Source: Acanthosepion lycidas
Lineage: Eukaryota; Mollusca; Cephalopoda; Sepiida; Sepiidae
Assembly (NCBI GenBank): GCA_963932145.1
Contig: OZ010600.1
Location: 47,923,377 to 47,987,376, forward strand
DNA: 64,000 bases
Direction: 5' to 3'
This document shows, piece after piece, positions 46,728 through 57,373 of the stretch. The notes beneath the pieces are model-generated. The model saw nothing but the letters and a program-made list of their open reading frames with translations. It did no database searches and was not told the DNA's origin. Position 1 is the stretch's first letter; every line of letters starts with the position of its first letter. The translations under genes and the position numbers were made by a program.

Positions 46728-47085
46728 CTATGTTCACGGATAAAATCGTTGGTTGAAGTAATCCAAAAGTGACTTGATTCAAGAGAATTTTGAGTTCAGT
46801 ACATGGCGACAGCAAAGGGAACAAAAATTTGGAGTGTTGAGTTACTAAAGAGAATTAATTGAAACGGAGTTATCTAGAAAAGACATGGCATGTGGAAGTA
46901 GAACAATCTACTGCTGTGGACTAAATAAAGCGTTAGGTTTGAAATTACAAAGTATATCACCTGAAGAAGGCCGGAACGTATAATGACCGAAACGTCGTGA
47001 ATATGACAATGAAGATGACAACAGTCCGAACAATGTAAATACTGTAAATCGTTACAATACCTTATCTCAGAAATATAGACAGATA
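46728..47085 (+). mobile_element. tRNA-derived SINE, family 1
   Basis: ACGGATAAAATCGTTGGTTG, GAGTTCAGTACATGGCGAC, GACATGGCATGTGGAAGTAG, hammerhead-like block at 46955-47004, tail GACAACAGTCCGAACAATGT and CTCAGAAATATAGACAG. Confidence 0.75.
46955..47004 (+). ncRNA. Hammerhead-like ribozyme motif in SINE-1 (copy S3), best core
   Basis: Helix I TCAC (46957-46960) pairs perfectly with GTGA (46997-47000). Between them: CTGAAGA (all fixed core bases; N7 is A), extra A, GGCCG...TGACC (one clear mismatch), GAAA (46989-46992) and ACGTC with the cut expected after 46996. Stem III ACGT is self-complementary. Confidence 0.5.
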
Positions 47086-47971
47086 TTTATATTTTCAGAG
47101 AAAAGTACTTGATCAATATCTCATATAAAGGGAAAACAATAAATTTGTTTCTATTTGTTATTTTATATCTTACATAAAAAGGTAAATTATTCAAAAATCG
47201 AATTAAAAAAATCTTTATAAACACTGCATATGTTATTCATTAAGTATAAATTATCAATAAACAAACATGAGGTAAGGATGTGCGGTTAGCGTAACGTATC
47301 AGAAAGCGTGTTAAAATTGAGCCTTCATTTGTACAAAAGAAAAAAGAAAACAAAACCGAAAGAGTTATTTCTGTACGCAATCAAAATTGCATCGTGTAAT
47401 ATATCTTCAGAAACGCGGCCTAACCAAATAGTGTCAGGGATGGCGTGATCAAAGGTCAAATCTCTCATTCAGTGACATTTCGTGATTAAATGAAGACACG
47501 AAAACGTTGCAAGTCACCTGCCAAAATGCATGCCATGTGCTCATTTGACCAAGAAAATGTGATGCCTTTTCTCTTTTTCCATTATTCAGCGCTTCGGCGT
47601 GAGGGCACTGCAACCCACACTTTTAGAAGTGATCAAATGATTTGAAATGAGGAAATCTTGTTTCTTTGACCTTTCTTTCTCCTTCATATCTACATCTCAA
47701 TAAAGCGAGAATTCTCAGCCACCAAACAGCGAGTTGTTTGTCATTTTTCGACGACTAACGTTACAAGAGATCACTAACTTTATACAAATTTCTATGATTA
47801 TTATTACACTGGCATGACCGTTATCAAACTTATATAATTACAAAAGTTATTTATAAAATTTAACTGAGAAGTGTTATAACAGACGACGGGTTATGGGGTG
47901 AAAAAGCACAGTACTAATTGGATATATTTAAAGTCTGAGACGCGAAAATCCTTCTCTCGGTAAGGACTTAA

Positions 47972-47974
<3 letters not shown>

Positions 47975-48012
<38 letters not shown>
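47975..48012. repeat. (AT)n microsatellite
   Basis: About 19 units. Confidence 0.95.
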
Positions 48013-48015
<3 letters not shown>

Positions 48016-48129
48016 GTTTCATTAAATAATATAGACAAGTGTTGTCTATTTATTTTATGTAATTTTTCCGTAACATCTGATAAGTTTAATAACATTATCG
48101 TTGAACGAAGAAAGAAATTCACAATATTG

Positions 48130-48526
48130 ATCCATATTTTTTTTAATACAATCTAAGCTTTCGGCTTACTTAAGCCATTATCAAAGATGTCAATTACAAC
48201 ATATTAAACAATATACGGACAAGACAGTGATGATAGTCTGTCAATGTTTACATAGATGATTTTGCGCATATAAGACGCTAGAAGCGAAAATCGCACCGCA
48301 TCTCATGACGTCACACGAGAGTGAATTGGGGGAGTATGAAATATGGAAAGCCGTTGTTATAAATCAATGGCTTCTGTTACCAATTATAGACATTTAAGAA
48401 CATTTGTAGAGATGCCATAATTGATTTTGTTTAGGTTGGGTTTCAACTGTTTGATGTATAATGCTTCAAGGATTTTTAGTTTTTGTCTATTGTTTTCATG
48501 TCGAAGTATAATTGTCTTTTCGCCAA
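48130..48526 (-). pseudogene. PLE 3' end: end of GIY-YIG reading frame and 3' region
   Basis: Minus strand from 48526 reads LGEKTIILRHENNRQKLKIL, EALYIKQLKPNLNKINYGIS and TNVLKCL then stop at 48384. The L-I-EAL-I---KP-LN pattern is the end of a PLE GIY-YIG nuclease. About 240 bases further is TGATAATGGCTTAAGTAAGC-CGAAAGC, a degenerate hammerhead-like block (about 48145-48188). The 5' side is cut off by a long AT run. Confidence 0.7.

Positions 48527-48616
<90 letters not shown>
48527..48616. repeat. (AT)n microsatellite, longest in the window
   Basis: About 45 uninterrupted AT units at the truncation point of a PLE copy. Confidence 0.97.
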
Positions 48617-48618
<2 letters not shown>

Positions 48619-49002
48619 ATTTTTGACAGTATTTTATTTTATTTTTTTTTAGCGTGGAGATTTCAGAAATCGAGATATGTTTCTAAACGTAGTAGTTTTA
48701 GTGAATCAGAGAAATGCTTTTTGGGAGACACGAGTCCCCAGATATGAGGTTTTTATACTAACTGCTTTCTAGTGACCAATGACCAGAAATTCCCAACAAG
48801 GCCAGTGAAGTACATCTATAATAACTGCCTGCAAGCTATATCATTTATAAGGAGCCGTAATGGTTATCAGCAGACCAAATGGAATCGTCGAATGGAGTTC
48901 GAATCATAAGTGAGACTGTTACTTTTTTTATCAATTTATTTGGGAAGATTATGAACTGAGGGGACTGCCGTATAGATATCTTAATACGACAAAATACCCC
49001 CA

Positions 49003-49031
49003 CCAAAAAAAAAAAAAAAAAAAAAAAAAAA
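49003..49031 (+). repeat. Poly-A run
   Basis: About 28 A; may be a retroposon tail but no body is recognised. Confidence 0.85.
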
Positions 49032-49104
49032 CAGCAAAAACAACTAGTCACTGTTATGCAATGATTTCAAAATCTTTCACCCATAACCACTCAGGCAGAA
49101 CTTA

Positions 49105-49700
49105 TTTTTAATCATTTCATCCAAAGCAAGGCGATAATGCCACTAAGATGCAAGGGTTTATTGAGAATTAAGATACTGACAAGACTTTTTTTGTCTTGTT
49201 TGGAGTGAAATGATTAAATAATAAAGAAAATTTCCTACGTATCCTCATTATATCGACTTCTTACTTCTTCCTCATACGTCCTTACAACAATCTCATTCAG
49301 TTATCTTCAACATGGAGTGACTCATAGGCCTTATATTGGGTGAACAATCATTTAAAAAAATCTAAAACTAAAAGTCCTGTTTAGTCAATGATGTTTTCAT
49401 TAAATCTTTACCTTTTTCAAGACACTGTCATTTATTTATGAATTTATTTTTAATTATTTCACCCCAAGCAAGGCGAAAATGCCACTAAGACGCAAGGAGT
49501 TATTGGGAGGGAAATAGAATGAGAAGACTTTAGTAAGGAGAAAGGACAATAAATGAAAAACGTTCAGGATGAAAGAAGATGGCGATTGGTGTTTTTTTTT
49601 TTAGGATTGTAGGAGCAAAAAAACAAGAGTGGCTTCCGCTGTGCGAGAAACAAAACTATTAGATTAGAATTGACGGTTACATCTAGCTAGTTCAACAGTA
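49105..49700 (-). pseudogene. Two LINE-B tails (49105-49205, 49440-49700) around a plus-strand LINE-C tail (49255-49350)
   Basis: AAAGCAAGGCGATAATGCCA and CCCAAGCAAGGCGAAAATGC mark the two LINE-B ends; TTCAACATGGAGTGACTCAT marks LINE-C on the plus strand. Confidence 0.6.
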
Positions 49701-49758
49701 ACATTAAAAAAGCTGTTACTTTCATTGTTTACCTTGACAAAGGCCACTCATATCATTC

Positions 49759-49761
<3 letters not shown>

Positions 49762-49792
<31 letters not shown>
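49762..49792. repeat. (AT)n microsatellite
   Basis: Fifteen units. Confidence 0.95.
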
Positions 49793-49794
<2 letters not shown>

Positions 49795-50200
49795 TTAACT
49801 TGCCTTGGTAGAGAGATTGGTTCAGGTTTCACAGAGGAAATGGATTTTGGCGAAAGGAAGGAATGCAAACATAGCACAAATTCTTGGTAAGTCGGGGTGG
49901 GAGACTAAGGGTCACGTGAATGAATAATTAAGGTGGGGGGACAGGGTTAATATCAGAACCCCATATCCCTGCCCAAATTTCGGCCGTCGTATTATAGTCC
50001 CCATTTATGTGATTAAGAATAAAATTGTTATCTGATGTCACCGTCTTGAAATGGATATCATATCAAACTTCGGACAACTGGAGACAAAAAGTTTTCTTCA
50101 CCCAACAAGAATCTTGGGAAAATAAATGATAAAAGAAAATTTATTTTGTAGAGAAACACTAAATTCCTTAACTTTGCACAAGTTTCTCTGGCATCTTAAG

Positions 50201-50485
50201 GCTTGCGACCGAACCACGTTGGAACAGCAGTTCCCGTAAGATCATCGAAGTTAAGCAATGTCGAGCCTGGTCAGTACCTAGATGGGTAACCGCTCGGGAA
50301 TGCCAGGTGCTGTAAGCTTGAATGTGCGGGTAGATAATGGTTCAGAATTGTTAATCGGAGAGTCGAGTTTCAATTCCCTCTGGGTTTGATATATTCACTC
50401 GGGAAGTGTATGAATCCCACTCTTCTACCCCAAGCTATGGGTTAATTAGTGAGACTTGTATCATTAAAACCTTTATTATCCCACC
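50201..50485 (+). mobile_element. 5S-tRNA chimeric SINE (family 2), full length
   Basis: 5S-like GCTTGCGACCGAACCACGTT, GAAGTTAAGCAATGTCGAGC, CCTGGTCAGTACCTAGATGG and GGGAATGCCAGGTGCTGTAA (50201-50320), then tRNA-like GATAATGGTTCAGAATTG and GAGTCGAGTTTCAATTCC, then the tail GTATGAATCCCACTCTTC, AAGCTATGGGTTAATTAGTG and ACTTGTATCATTAAAACC. Confidence 0.88.
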
Positions 50486-52260
50486 ACCAACAAAAAAATT
50501 CTTACAATCTAAAGATATCTCTTGACTGTAAATAACCCGCAAAGTGTGGATGAACCGTAGAAAACGGATCAATCATTTTATTATTGTTGCTTTTTATCGT
50601 AATGCTTAGGTCGATTTTTACATTCTACGACCGTTACGGATCGAAAATAAGGGTATTTATTTATTGTGTATTTTCGATCCCTGTTACTTAACGGCCGTAG
50701 AATGCAAAATCATCCCGAGCGAATTAAAAATAATTAATTGCAGAAATGCTTCATCTAAGAAATTCGGTCATCATTTTTTTCTGCGTTGCAAATTAAGGAA
50801 ACAACATTGTCAAGGGTTCAGACACTCTTGGAAGTCTTAGTGACAATTGTGCTATTTATTATATGTATTCAATTAAAAAAAGCATTGCAATACAATTTTA
50901 CTAGAGAAATGCAATAAAATTATTTTAACGTCGAAATTTGAAAATAAAATTATAATCGATTTTATAGAAATAAAAGAAACAAAAAAGAAAAAAAAAATCT
51001 GTTTTTTTGCCTTGTTTATCGGGGTTAGCGTGACAAATGCAGATCCCAAATTTAGAAATAGCGCACCCGAGTCGCCCATATTTGGGGCGATCGCAAATAT
51101 CAAGCCAATCGAAGGGCCTCGCTATGGGAGAATTTGATGTGAATTTTAGTAAATATAAATTCTTTTTATTTTGGGATGAATTAACAGAAAAGATCCGGTA
51201 AAAAAAGAATGATAACCACGAATATTTTCTCTTTTCGGTGATTTTATGAAACATAAGTTAAACAAATAAAACTTACCTTAAGAATAAGTATTTATTTGAA
51301 TATTTTGCATGCATAAATTTGATATTTTAATTTAAAAAAATGCGATAAAATACTTTAAATGTAAATTTGACATCGCCTTCACGTTTTCTGGTATTTTCAC
51401 GTTTTAATAAAGTTTATAAAAAGACGTCATAATTTAATTTTTTTTTCGAACATTTATTTTATCATTTTAAATGAAGGAATGCGAATTATTCCTAAAATGC
51501 TGTCAATTTCAAAAGGTATCGCATCACATAGATAGTTCGGAAAGGTCAGGAAGGCGTTAATAAAGAGACTTAATTATGTGGTCAGTGTCCGGTCGCCAAG
51601 CCACTCCTCTCCTCAATCCAGTGAATGGGCGTCTCTCACCATCTGGCGCCTTTGCAACTGCGATAACACACATTGTTGTCGTTATTTTACTACTAACTTT
51701 ACTTCAGCTTATTGTTGTTACTCTTTTATCATAAAACTCTAGGTAGATAAACTCTTTGACCCACTCTTTTCCTGTAGCGGTCGAAGAGCTGCTCGAATCA
51801 TAGTATTAGGATAAAAACAACAACAACAACAATAGTGTAAAAAAGGTAGTCTAATTGTAAAATATAGCAAGTACTTTTTTTTTTATCTAATGTCTATAAC
51901 GCCTTGATGTACAAGATTAATTTTTCTTTCATGGGCGACTCCAGGCGCAGAGTTCTCCCTTGACGACGCTTCGGATGACAATATCTTTTGTTAAACACTT
52001 TTCAAACGCTTAGGAAGCTGGTATGTACGAGTGACTCCGTAAAAGAGAACAACAATAATAATTTGGAAAAAAATTATACAAAATTCCACCCTTTTTTACG
52101 TTATGGATCGACTAGTAATAAAATAATACTACTAATAAAGAGTGTATTGATCCAGAGTGTTATAATAAATGTAAAAATAATAGATAAAACTTTTATATGA
52201 TAAATATGGTAAAGCGCCAGAAAAATGTATATCGATTTGAGAACGATTTTTGAATAGAGG
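50486..52260. other. No recognised gene; imperfect foldback at 50612-50712
   Basis: Arms ATTCTACGACCGTTACGGAT and its near-complement around an AT-rich loop. The rest (50720-52260) is unassigned; the 109-codon open stretch at 50925-51254 (minus) is AT-driven. Confidence 0.4.
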
Positions 52261-52262
52261 TA

Positions 52263-52515
52263 GACTGTTGTTCGTGTTTCATTACCCATGTCTAGGGATA
52301 TCTCGTCTACTTCTTATTTTAATGCCTACTCGCCCGTTTCCACTGAGTCCATGTACACACTACCCAGACCAGGGATTGAACTCACAATGACTGTCACCAA
52401 ATTCACGAGACAATGCTTTAATCCACCTGGTGAAGGTCGGATGGCACAACGACCGAAACGTTGTTATAACTGCAACAAAGATGAGAATAGCCGTATGTAA
52501 ATAGTGTAAATAATT
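52263..52515. mobile_element. SINE-1 with inverted head joined to a plus-strand tail
   Basis: 52263-52415 is antisense SINE-1 (CCATGTCTAGGGATATCTCG, GGGATTGAACTCACAATGAC, the complement of the B box). From 52420 the plus-strand SINE-1 hammerhead-like block and tail follow (GCAACAAAGATGAGAATAGC). Confidence 0.65.
52421..52468 (+). ncRNA. Hammerhead-like motif in SINE-1 (copy S4)
   Basis: CTGGTGA (A6 mutated to G), extra A, helix II GGTCG with CGACC, five clean pairs that covary with GGCCG/CGGCC of copy S1, GAAACGTT. Confidence 0.35.
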
Positions 52516-53194
52516 ATCGACTTGTTTCATTGCTATATTTAACTCTCGATTCCATTGCCAAATTTAGGGAATGCTTTTGGTATTTTTGACATTGAAATTA
52601 TTATTTATAAGAGCATGTTTTATTTTACGCATAATTTCCAAACAACCCTTCCAATCAAATTAAACGAAGCTTAAACCAAAGGAAGTTATCGTTTCCGAAT
52701 CTTTACCCAATCAGCATTGTGTAAAAAGAAAATATCATTTGATCTGAAACAGTGAAGTGCAGAGGTTTGGCGATGCCTGAGCCAATCCCTTGGCTGTATG
52801 AACCTAAGACTCATATAGTGGGGTATAGGGCCTAGTACTTGGAAATGTGAAAAAAAAAAGAAAGAAAAAAAAGACATTTTAAATATGTAAAAACGGATGA
52901 AACATGAAATGAACACTTTATTCAAATTAAATATAAACTAAATTTTTATTTCACTCTTTGATTGAATGCTCTCACAATATGGATGCCGGGACAAAAAGGC
53001 ATTGAACTGATGGCCACAAAAAGCAAAGTCTCAAATTTATCACCTTGATATGAAAGAAAACAAACGTTTATTGTCTTTTGTTAGGAACATTAAACTATCT
53101 AAATCTATGAAGTATTTATTTGATGCCATGTTCTTTCAAAACAGAAACAATTCTAAGTTTACAGTTTCCGCTTATTTATTATCTGGAAATTGCC
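52516..53194. other. No recognised gene
   Basis: AT-rich with A-runs at 52850-52870. Confidence 0.35.
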
Positions 53195-53435
53195 ACGACT
53201 CCTTGGAAAATAAGGTCGACTGGTTTTCTCGTTGCCTTTTTTCACGGTTTTAAATTCAGAGTTACTTTTATTCTAAAATGGCCGTCATTCAATGTTAAAG
53301 AATCAAGTCTATTTTGCTATTTAAACCATAGCCATGATGAGAAAAAAATGGATTTATGCCTTTTAGGAAAAGCATTTGTGCGAAAAGTAAACACAGTTGA
53401 CTAGACCGGAATTTGAACTCGGCTCGCTGATATCA
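53195..53435 (-). mobile_element. SINE-2 tail and partial body
   Basis: TTTTAAATTCAGAGTTACTT, AAAAATGGATTTATGCCTTT and TTTGTGCGAAAAGTAAACAC match 10.9 and 27.8 kb; GGAATTTGAACTCGGC is the antisense B-box region. Confidence 0.55.
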
Positions 53436-54740
53436 CTTTTTTGTGTGTATGATTGTTACGCAACCCGTGTTTTTCATGAGGGTGTTCTTAATTTCTAAAT
53501 AAAATTCAGTTTACTAACTCTCTGGCATTTAAAAAAAAAGAAAAAGAACATTGATCGTCTTGAACCAACATTCTTAGAATAAAAAGATAGAAATTTTGAT
53601 GAATTGTCTCGAACGTAATAAAATACAAACGTTTGTTTTCTTGTAAAACAACAACTCTCTCCCTCGTCATCTGTTCCACTCAATAAATTCACCCTTTTTA
53701 TTAATCTTTATAAAATTGAACAACAGTTGGTGTTATGACATTCATTGCGACGATCTTGATCCATTTGCTTCTATTTTCACGAAATGAAAATAACTTGTTA
53801 TCGTTGTGACTGTTCAACGAAGATTTGTTATATAAAACTGTCATTCGTCTATTCGTATGATAAACGTGAATGCCTAAGATCGTGCAAGACAAGTTTTACT
53901 TGCTGCTCGCCGTTGGCTTATTTAAAAACATTGACATAAATCCAAAACAATGCACATTGTGACAGTGGACCGCTTTAGGCAAGATGTGCCCACTCAAAAT
54001 AAACAACCACCCCCACGTTAAAAAAGAAAATAAATTAAATCTTTATTTATCCTTCCTAACATGAGAGCGAACGAGATTTTATCAAGGTTTCCCGTGTAAA
54101 GAGCTTCGCTAAGTATTATAAATCGCGTTTGATAACGATTAAATCGTTTTTCAAAAGAAAGCCAGACCAAGTGCATCCACGTTGCCATTGAGGCAGGAGA
54201 TGGGGATATGAATATCCCTCGACTTTTTGCTGGAATTGAAAACTGAACAGAAGAGTAAATTTGACCTCAATTTATGGCAATGCTCCTGAACATCTCTATC
54301 ATTTATCTAAAACAATTACTGCCATTAATTATTTTTTTTAAATAAGTCAGAAAATTTAATTTTACGTTTTTCTTCCCCGAAGCATTAACTTCTAAAACTT
54401 CACACGCTTCTTCTTCTTGTTCGTAAGTTAGTTAGCAAGCGTGTTACGCCCTGACATTACCACAGGTAAATAATGGACAATTCTGTCTTTTTTTTTTTTT
54501 TTTTTTTTTTTTGCGAGGAAAGATAAAAGAAAATATATCTAGTTATATATTTGCTTTTTAGTGAGGAAAGAAAGCATACATAATAAAAAAAGGAAGAAAG
54601 AAGGAAATAAAGAAAAGGAGGAGGGAAGAGGCAATAACGCTCTCATGTGTTTAACGTCTGCTTCAGCGAAATGCAAAACCTTGTCAATTTGAAATCTTTT
54701 CATTTGTACCCTCTCACTTTAAATAATGACCTGCATTGAT
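53436..54740. other. No recognised gene; purine-rich tract at 54540-54640
   Basis: A T-run at 54488-54512 and a long AG-rich stretch (AAGGAGGAGGGAAGAGG) follow one another. No coding sequence recognised. Confidence 0.4.
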
Positions 54741-54741
54741 A

Positions 54742-54843
54742 TTAGGTTACTGCAAAAACAATGACGTAGTAATGTCGTTTTTTGACCTATTTTTTAACGT
54801 CAAAAAACGACATTATTACGTCATTATTTTTGCACCAACCTAA
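54742..54843. mobile_element. Mariner MITE, 102 bp
   Basis: TTAGGTTACTGCAAAAACAA at the left (three differences from consensus) and a consensus right end; TA at 54740-54741 and 54844-54845. Confidence 0.9.
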
Positions 54844-54957
54844 TACTTATACATGTTATCGCGGTTTTTTTTTGGGGGGGGGTAAAGCCATTAAACTTAA
54901 ATATTTAACAATGCAATAGGGGAATTTCCACGAGTATTTTATAGTCGTGTAACTCAG

Positions 54958-55017
54958 GGTCCATATAAACTCATTAATTTAGTATAATTATTAAATTAAT
55001 GACTTTATATGGATCCG
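54958..55017. repeat. Hairpin
   Basis: GGTCCATATAAACTCATTAA pairs with the complement ending GGATCC; arms of about 26 bases with two mismatches. Confidence 0.7.
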
Positions 55018-55164
55018 ATTCATCAGAAAATTGAAATAGGAAAAATGAAATTTTCACAGGTATTAATTGATCGATTCATTTTTTACGGCTTATCAACACT
55101 TTGCAGGTTATTTAAAGCCAGAAAATATTTTTAGATTGTAAGAATTTAAAAAAAAAAATGAGTT

Positions 55165-55445
55165 AGTGATATAAGCCTTTAATTAACCTATAGCTGGGGT
55201 GAGAATCAGTGGACTCATACCTTCCCCTGGGATATTTGCGCTTAAGTGAATATAACGAACCCAACGGGAATTGGAACTCGGTTTTTCGATTAGCAATTTC
55301 GTGCCATTACCCATCACACCACATGCACATCCAAACTTACATCACCTAGTATTCCCACGCTGTCACCCATCTAGGTATTGACCAGACACGACGTTGCTTA
55401 ACTTCGGTGATAGTACGGGAACTAGTGCTCAACCGCAAGCCTTTC
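55165..55445 (-). mobile_element. 5S-tRNA chimeric SINE (family 2), full length
   Basis: Minus strand: 5S head 55335-55440 (GAAGTTAAGCAACGTCGTGT, TACCTAGATGGGTGAC-type), tRNA-like 55255-55330, tail 55180-55250. The stretch GTGAATATAACGAACC (55252-55267 plus) is an empty site for the MITE at 24391. Confidence 0.85.
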
Positions 55446-55524
55446 ACAGGTATTGCTAGTTTATATAATTTTTATATGCGGAAAAAGCCCATAAGTCTCC
55501 TCCCAGAAAATAAATAAAAGCAAA

Positions 55525-55610
55525 AAAAAAAAAAAATGTTTATATTCCAAATCAAAACCAATAAAAAAAAAAAAAAAAAAAAAAAAAAAAGAAAAATTAT
55601 AGTTGATAAT
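55525..55610. repeat. Poly-A runs
   Basis: Runs of A at 55524-55537, 55563-55590 and 55609-55621. The long Phe-rich antisense frame across them is an artefact. Confidence 0.9.
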
Positions 55611-55673
55611 AAAAAAAAAAATACTTCATAAAAAAAATGTTCATTTTTATTGGGAGAATCAGATGTGTGTGTA

Positions 55674-55679
55674 TATATA

Positions 55680-55722
<43 letters not shown>
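55674..55722. repeat. (AT)n microsatellite
   Basis: AT units with one TTAT interruption. Confidence 0.95.
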
Positions 55723-55725
<3 letters not shown>

Positions 55726-55729
55726 TCAG

Positions 55730-56017
55730 GCATCTTGAAAGTTCAATGTCTAATATAGCTCCTCCCCTTTTTAGCTCCCTATTTTGTCTCCCTAATTTAT
55801 CTCTTCCATTTTTTGGAGGAGGCGCTCCCTGCATGGAGCTTGATGGGGAGATTAGAGGTCCGCATCATCACCTTCAAATATGAATTGGTACGAACAATAG
55901 CAAATGCCGAACTTACATATTACATATTAGTATGGACTGCACCCCAGGGAGACCAAGACTAGATCCCCCCACCCCTACACAACTCAAGGGACCTTTACTC
56001 TTGGGCTCCTGATAAAA

Positions 56018-56055
<38 letters not shown>

Positions 56056-56475
56056 AAGAATGAAGTTACTAAGAATAGAGGAGATTTGTTTTTTTCAGAT
56101 TTAATGTGTCTCCTTTGAACTAATTTAAAACAATTTAGAGTATTTGAGTCCCTCTAGTTGAAGTAGGTCTTTTAAATTCGATGGAGCACCTTCAGGGGCC
56201 CTATTCAGATGCATCTTGTTTTTTATGTACATAAATTTTTGATGTAGCCTTTTAAATTTTGCATAATTTTCTCTGATTTGCTCAATTTTACACTTAATTG
56301 AACACAAGTTCAAGTACAAAACAAAACTGCTCAGTCTTGTAGACCAAAAAGCATAATTTAAAAATACATTTTTTTATAGACACGAGGGAGGCTAACATAC
56401 GTAATGAAGGGGGCTCCCAAATTATACCATTCTAGGGGCCTCTTAAGGACTAAATCCGGTCCTGACAAAAGGAAA
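55730..56475. mobile_element. Probable hAT-like non-autonomous remnant
   Basis: The right end reads GACTAAATCCGGTCCTGAC, complement of the hAT-type start TCAGGACCGGATTTAG, with GGGGGCTCCC and AGGGGCCTCT nearby. The left end is uncertain. A long poly-A lies at 56021-56053. Confidence 0.4.
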
Positions 56476-56669
56476 AAAAATATAATTGATTTATTCATAT
56501 TTGTTTTTTGCTTTTTTTCAGTATTTTCAAAATAGATGGTTTTTTGGCGTTAGTTAATAGCCGTAACCAAACCATCGGAGGTTAAGATGCACGATGATTT
56601 TTGAAGGAATATTTTGCAAAAAAATGTGCTCTTATATGGCGGGAAATAAAATACGGTCCTTATTTTATG

Positions 56670-56783
56670 AATTATTCGAATTAATATCCTGACAGTGAAG
56701 TTATTTTTGTTTTTTTGTTTAAAAATTTTAATGTTTTGTTTTAAAATACATGCAAAGGCAGGATATTAATTCGAATAATAATT
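56670..56783. repeat. Foldback element
   Basis: AATTATTCGAATTAATATCC-TG and its exact complement flank a T-rich 70-base loop. Confidence 0.75.
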
Positions 56784-56904
56784 AAAAAAGAAAAAAATAC
56801 TCCAAAAAACAAAACACATTTGGGTCAATGTGTTCCCTACAATGTCTCGTATTTTCGGAAGTTCTAAAAGGAAGTATTGCCAATTTCTTTATCGGACAAA
56901 GGCC

Positions 56905-57178
56905 CCCTCGGCGTGGTGTAATGTTTAACAAGCTTGTTTCATTAAAACATTTACAAATGAATAGCGAGTTCGATCCTCACTGGGTGCTCCATACTTTCGG
57001 TCTTGTGCCAGATCTAAGCTACGTTTAAAAAATCCTTTGGGCACCTCGAGCTGGTGTAAAGATCAACGAGATTGTCTCGCTAGAACAATTACGAGTGAGT
57101 AGTGAGTTCGATCTTCACTGAGTGCCCCATACTTTCGGCCTTGTGTCACATCTAAGCTACGCTTGGAAAATCACTATA
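56905..57178 (+). mobile_element. SINE-3 tandem dimer
   Basis: Two tRNA-like units in a row. Each has a GTGTAA...AACAAG head, a B box (GAGTTCGATCCTCACTGGG; GAGTTCGATCTTCACTGAG) and the end CTTGTG-CA-ATCTAAGCTACG. First unit 56905-57035, second 57045-57178. Confidence 0.75.
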
Positions 57179-57187
57179 TATTATCGG

Positions 57188-57373
57188 ACAAATGGCGTAG
57201 AATGGGTTTTAAGCACCCGGGGCGAAAGTTATTTGCACATTCTCCTTAGCTTTGAGCTGTAATAAATTCTAGTTTTGTACGTATTTTTTTTTTCATCCAA
57301 CAATTTTTACGTCCTTAAAATTTAGCGCCCGGAGCAATAACCCCTCTGATCCCGCCCACGCTACGCCACTGAT
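57188..57373. mobile_element. Small non-autonomous hAT-like element
   Basis: Right end (complement) AGTGGCGTAGCGTGGGCGGG and left end AATGGCGTAGAATGGG are inverted, each followed inwards by CCGGGGC/CCGGGCGC. Confidence 0.5.

Noticed and set aside
48421-48747. 108-codon frame with a long Ile-Tyr repeat
   Set aside because: The repeat is translated (AT)n, and the flanks are antisense PLE.
50201-50320. 5S rRNA gene
   Set aside because: The head is only part-conserved and runs into a tRNA-like segment and SINE tail shared by other loci.
55472-55834. 120-codon Phe-rich frame on the minus strand
   Set aside because: It is a translation of poly-A and (AT)n runs.
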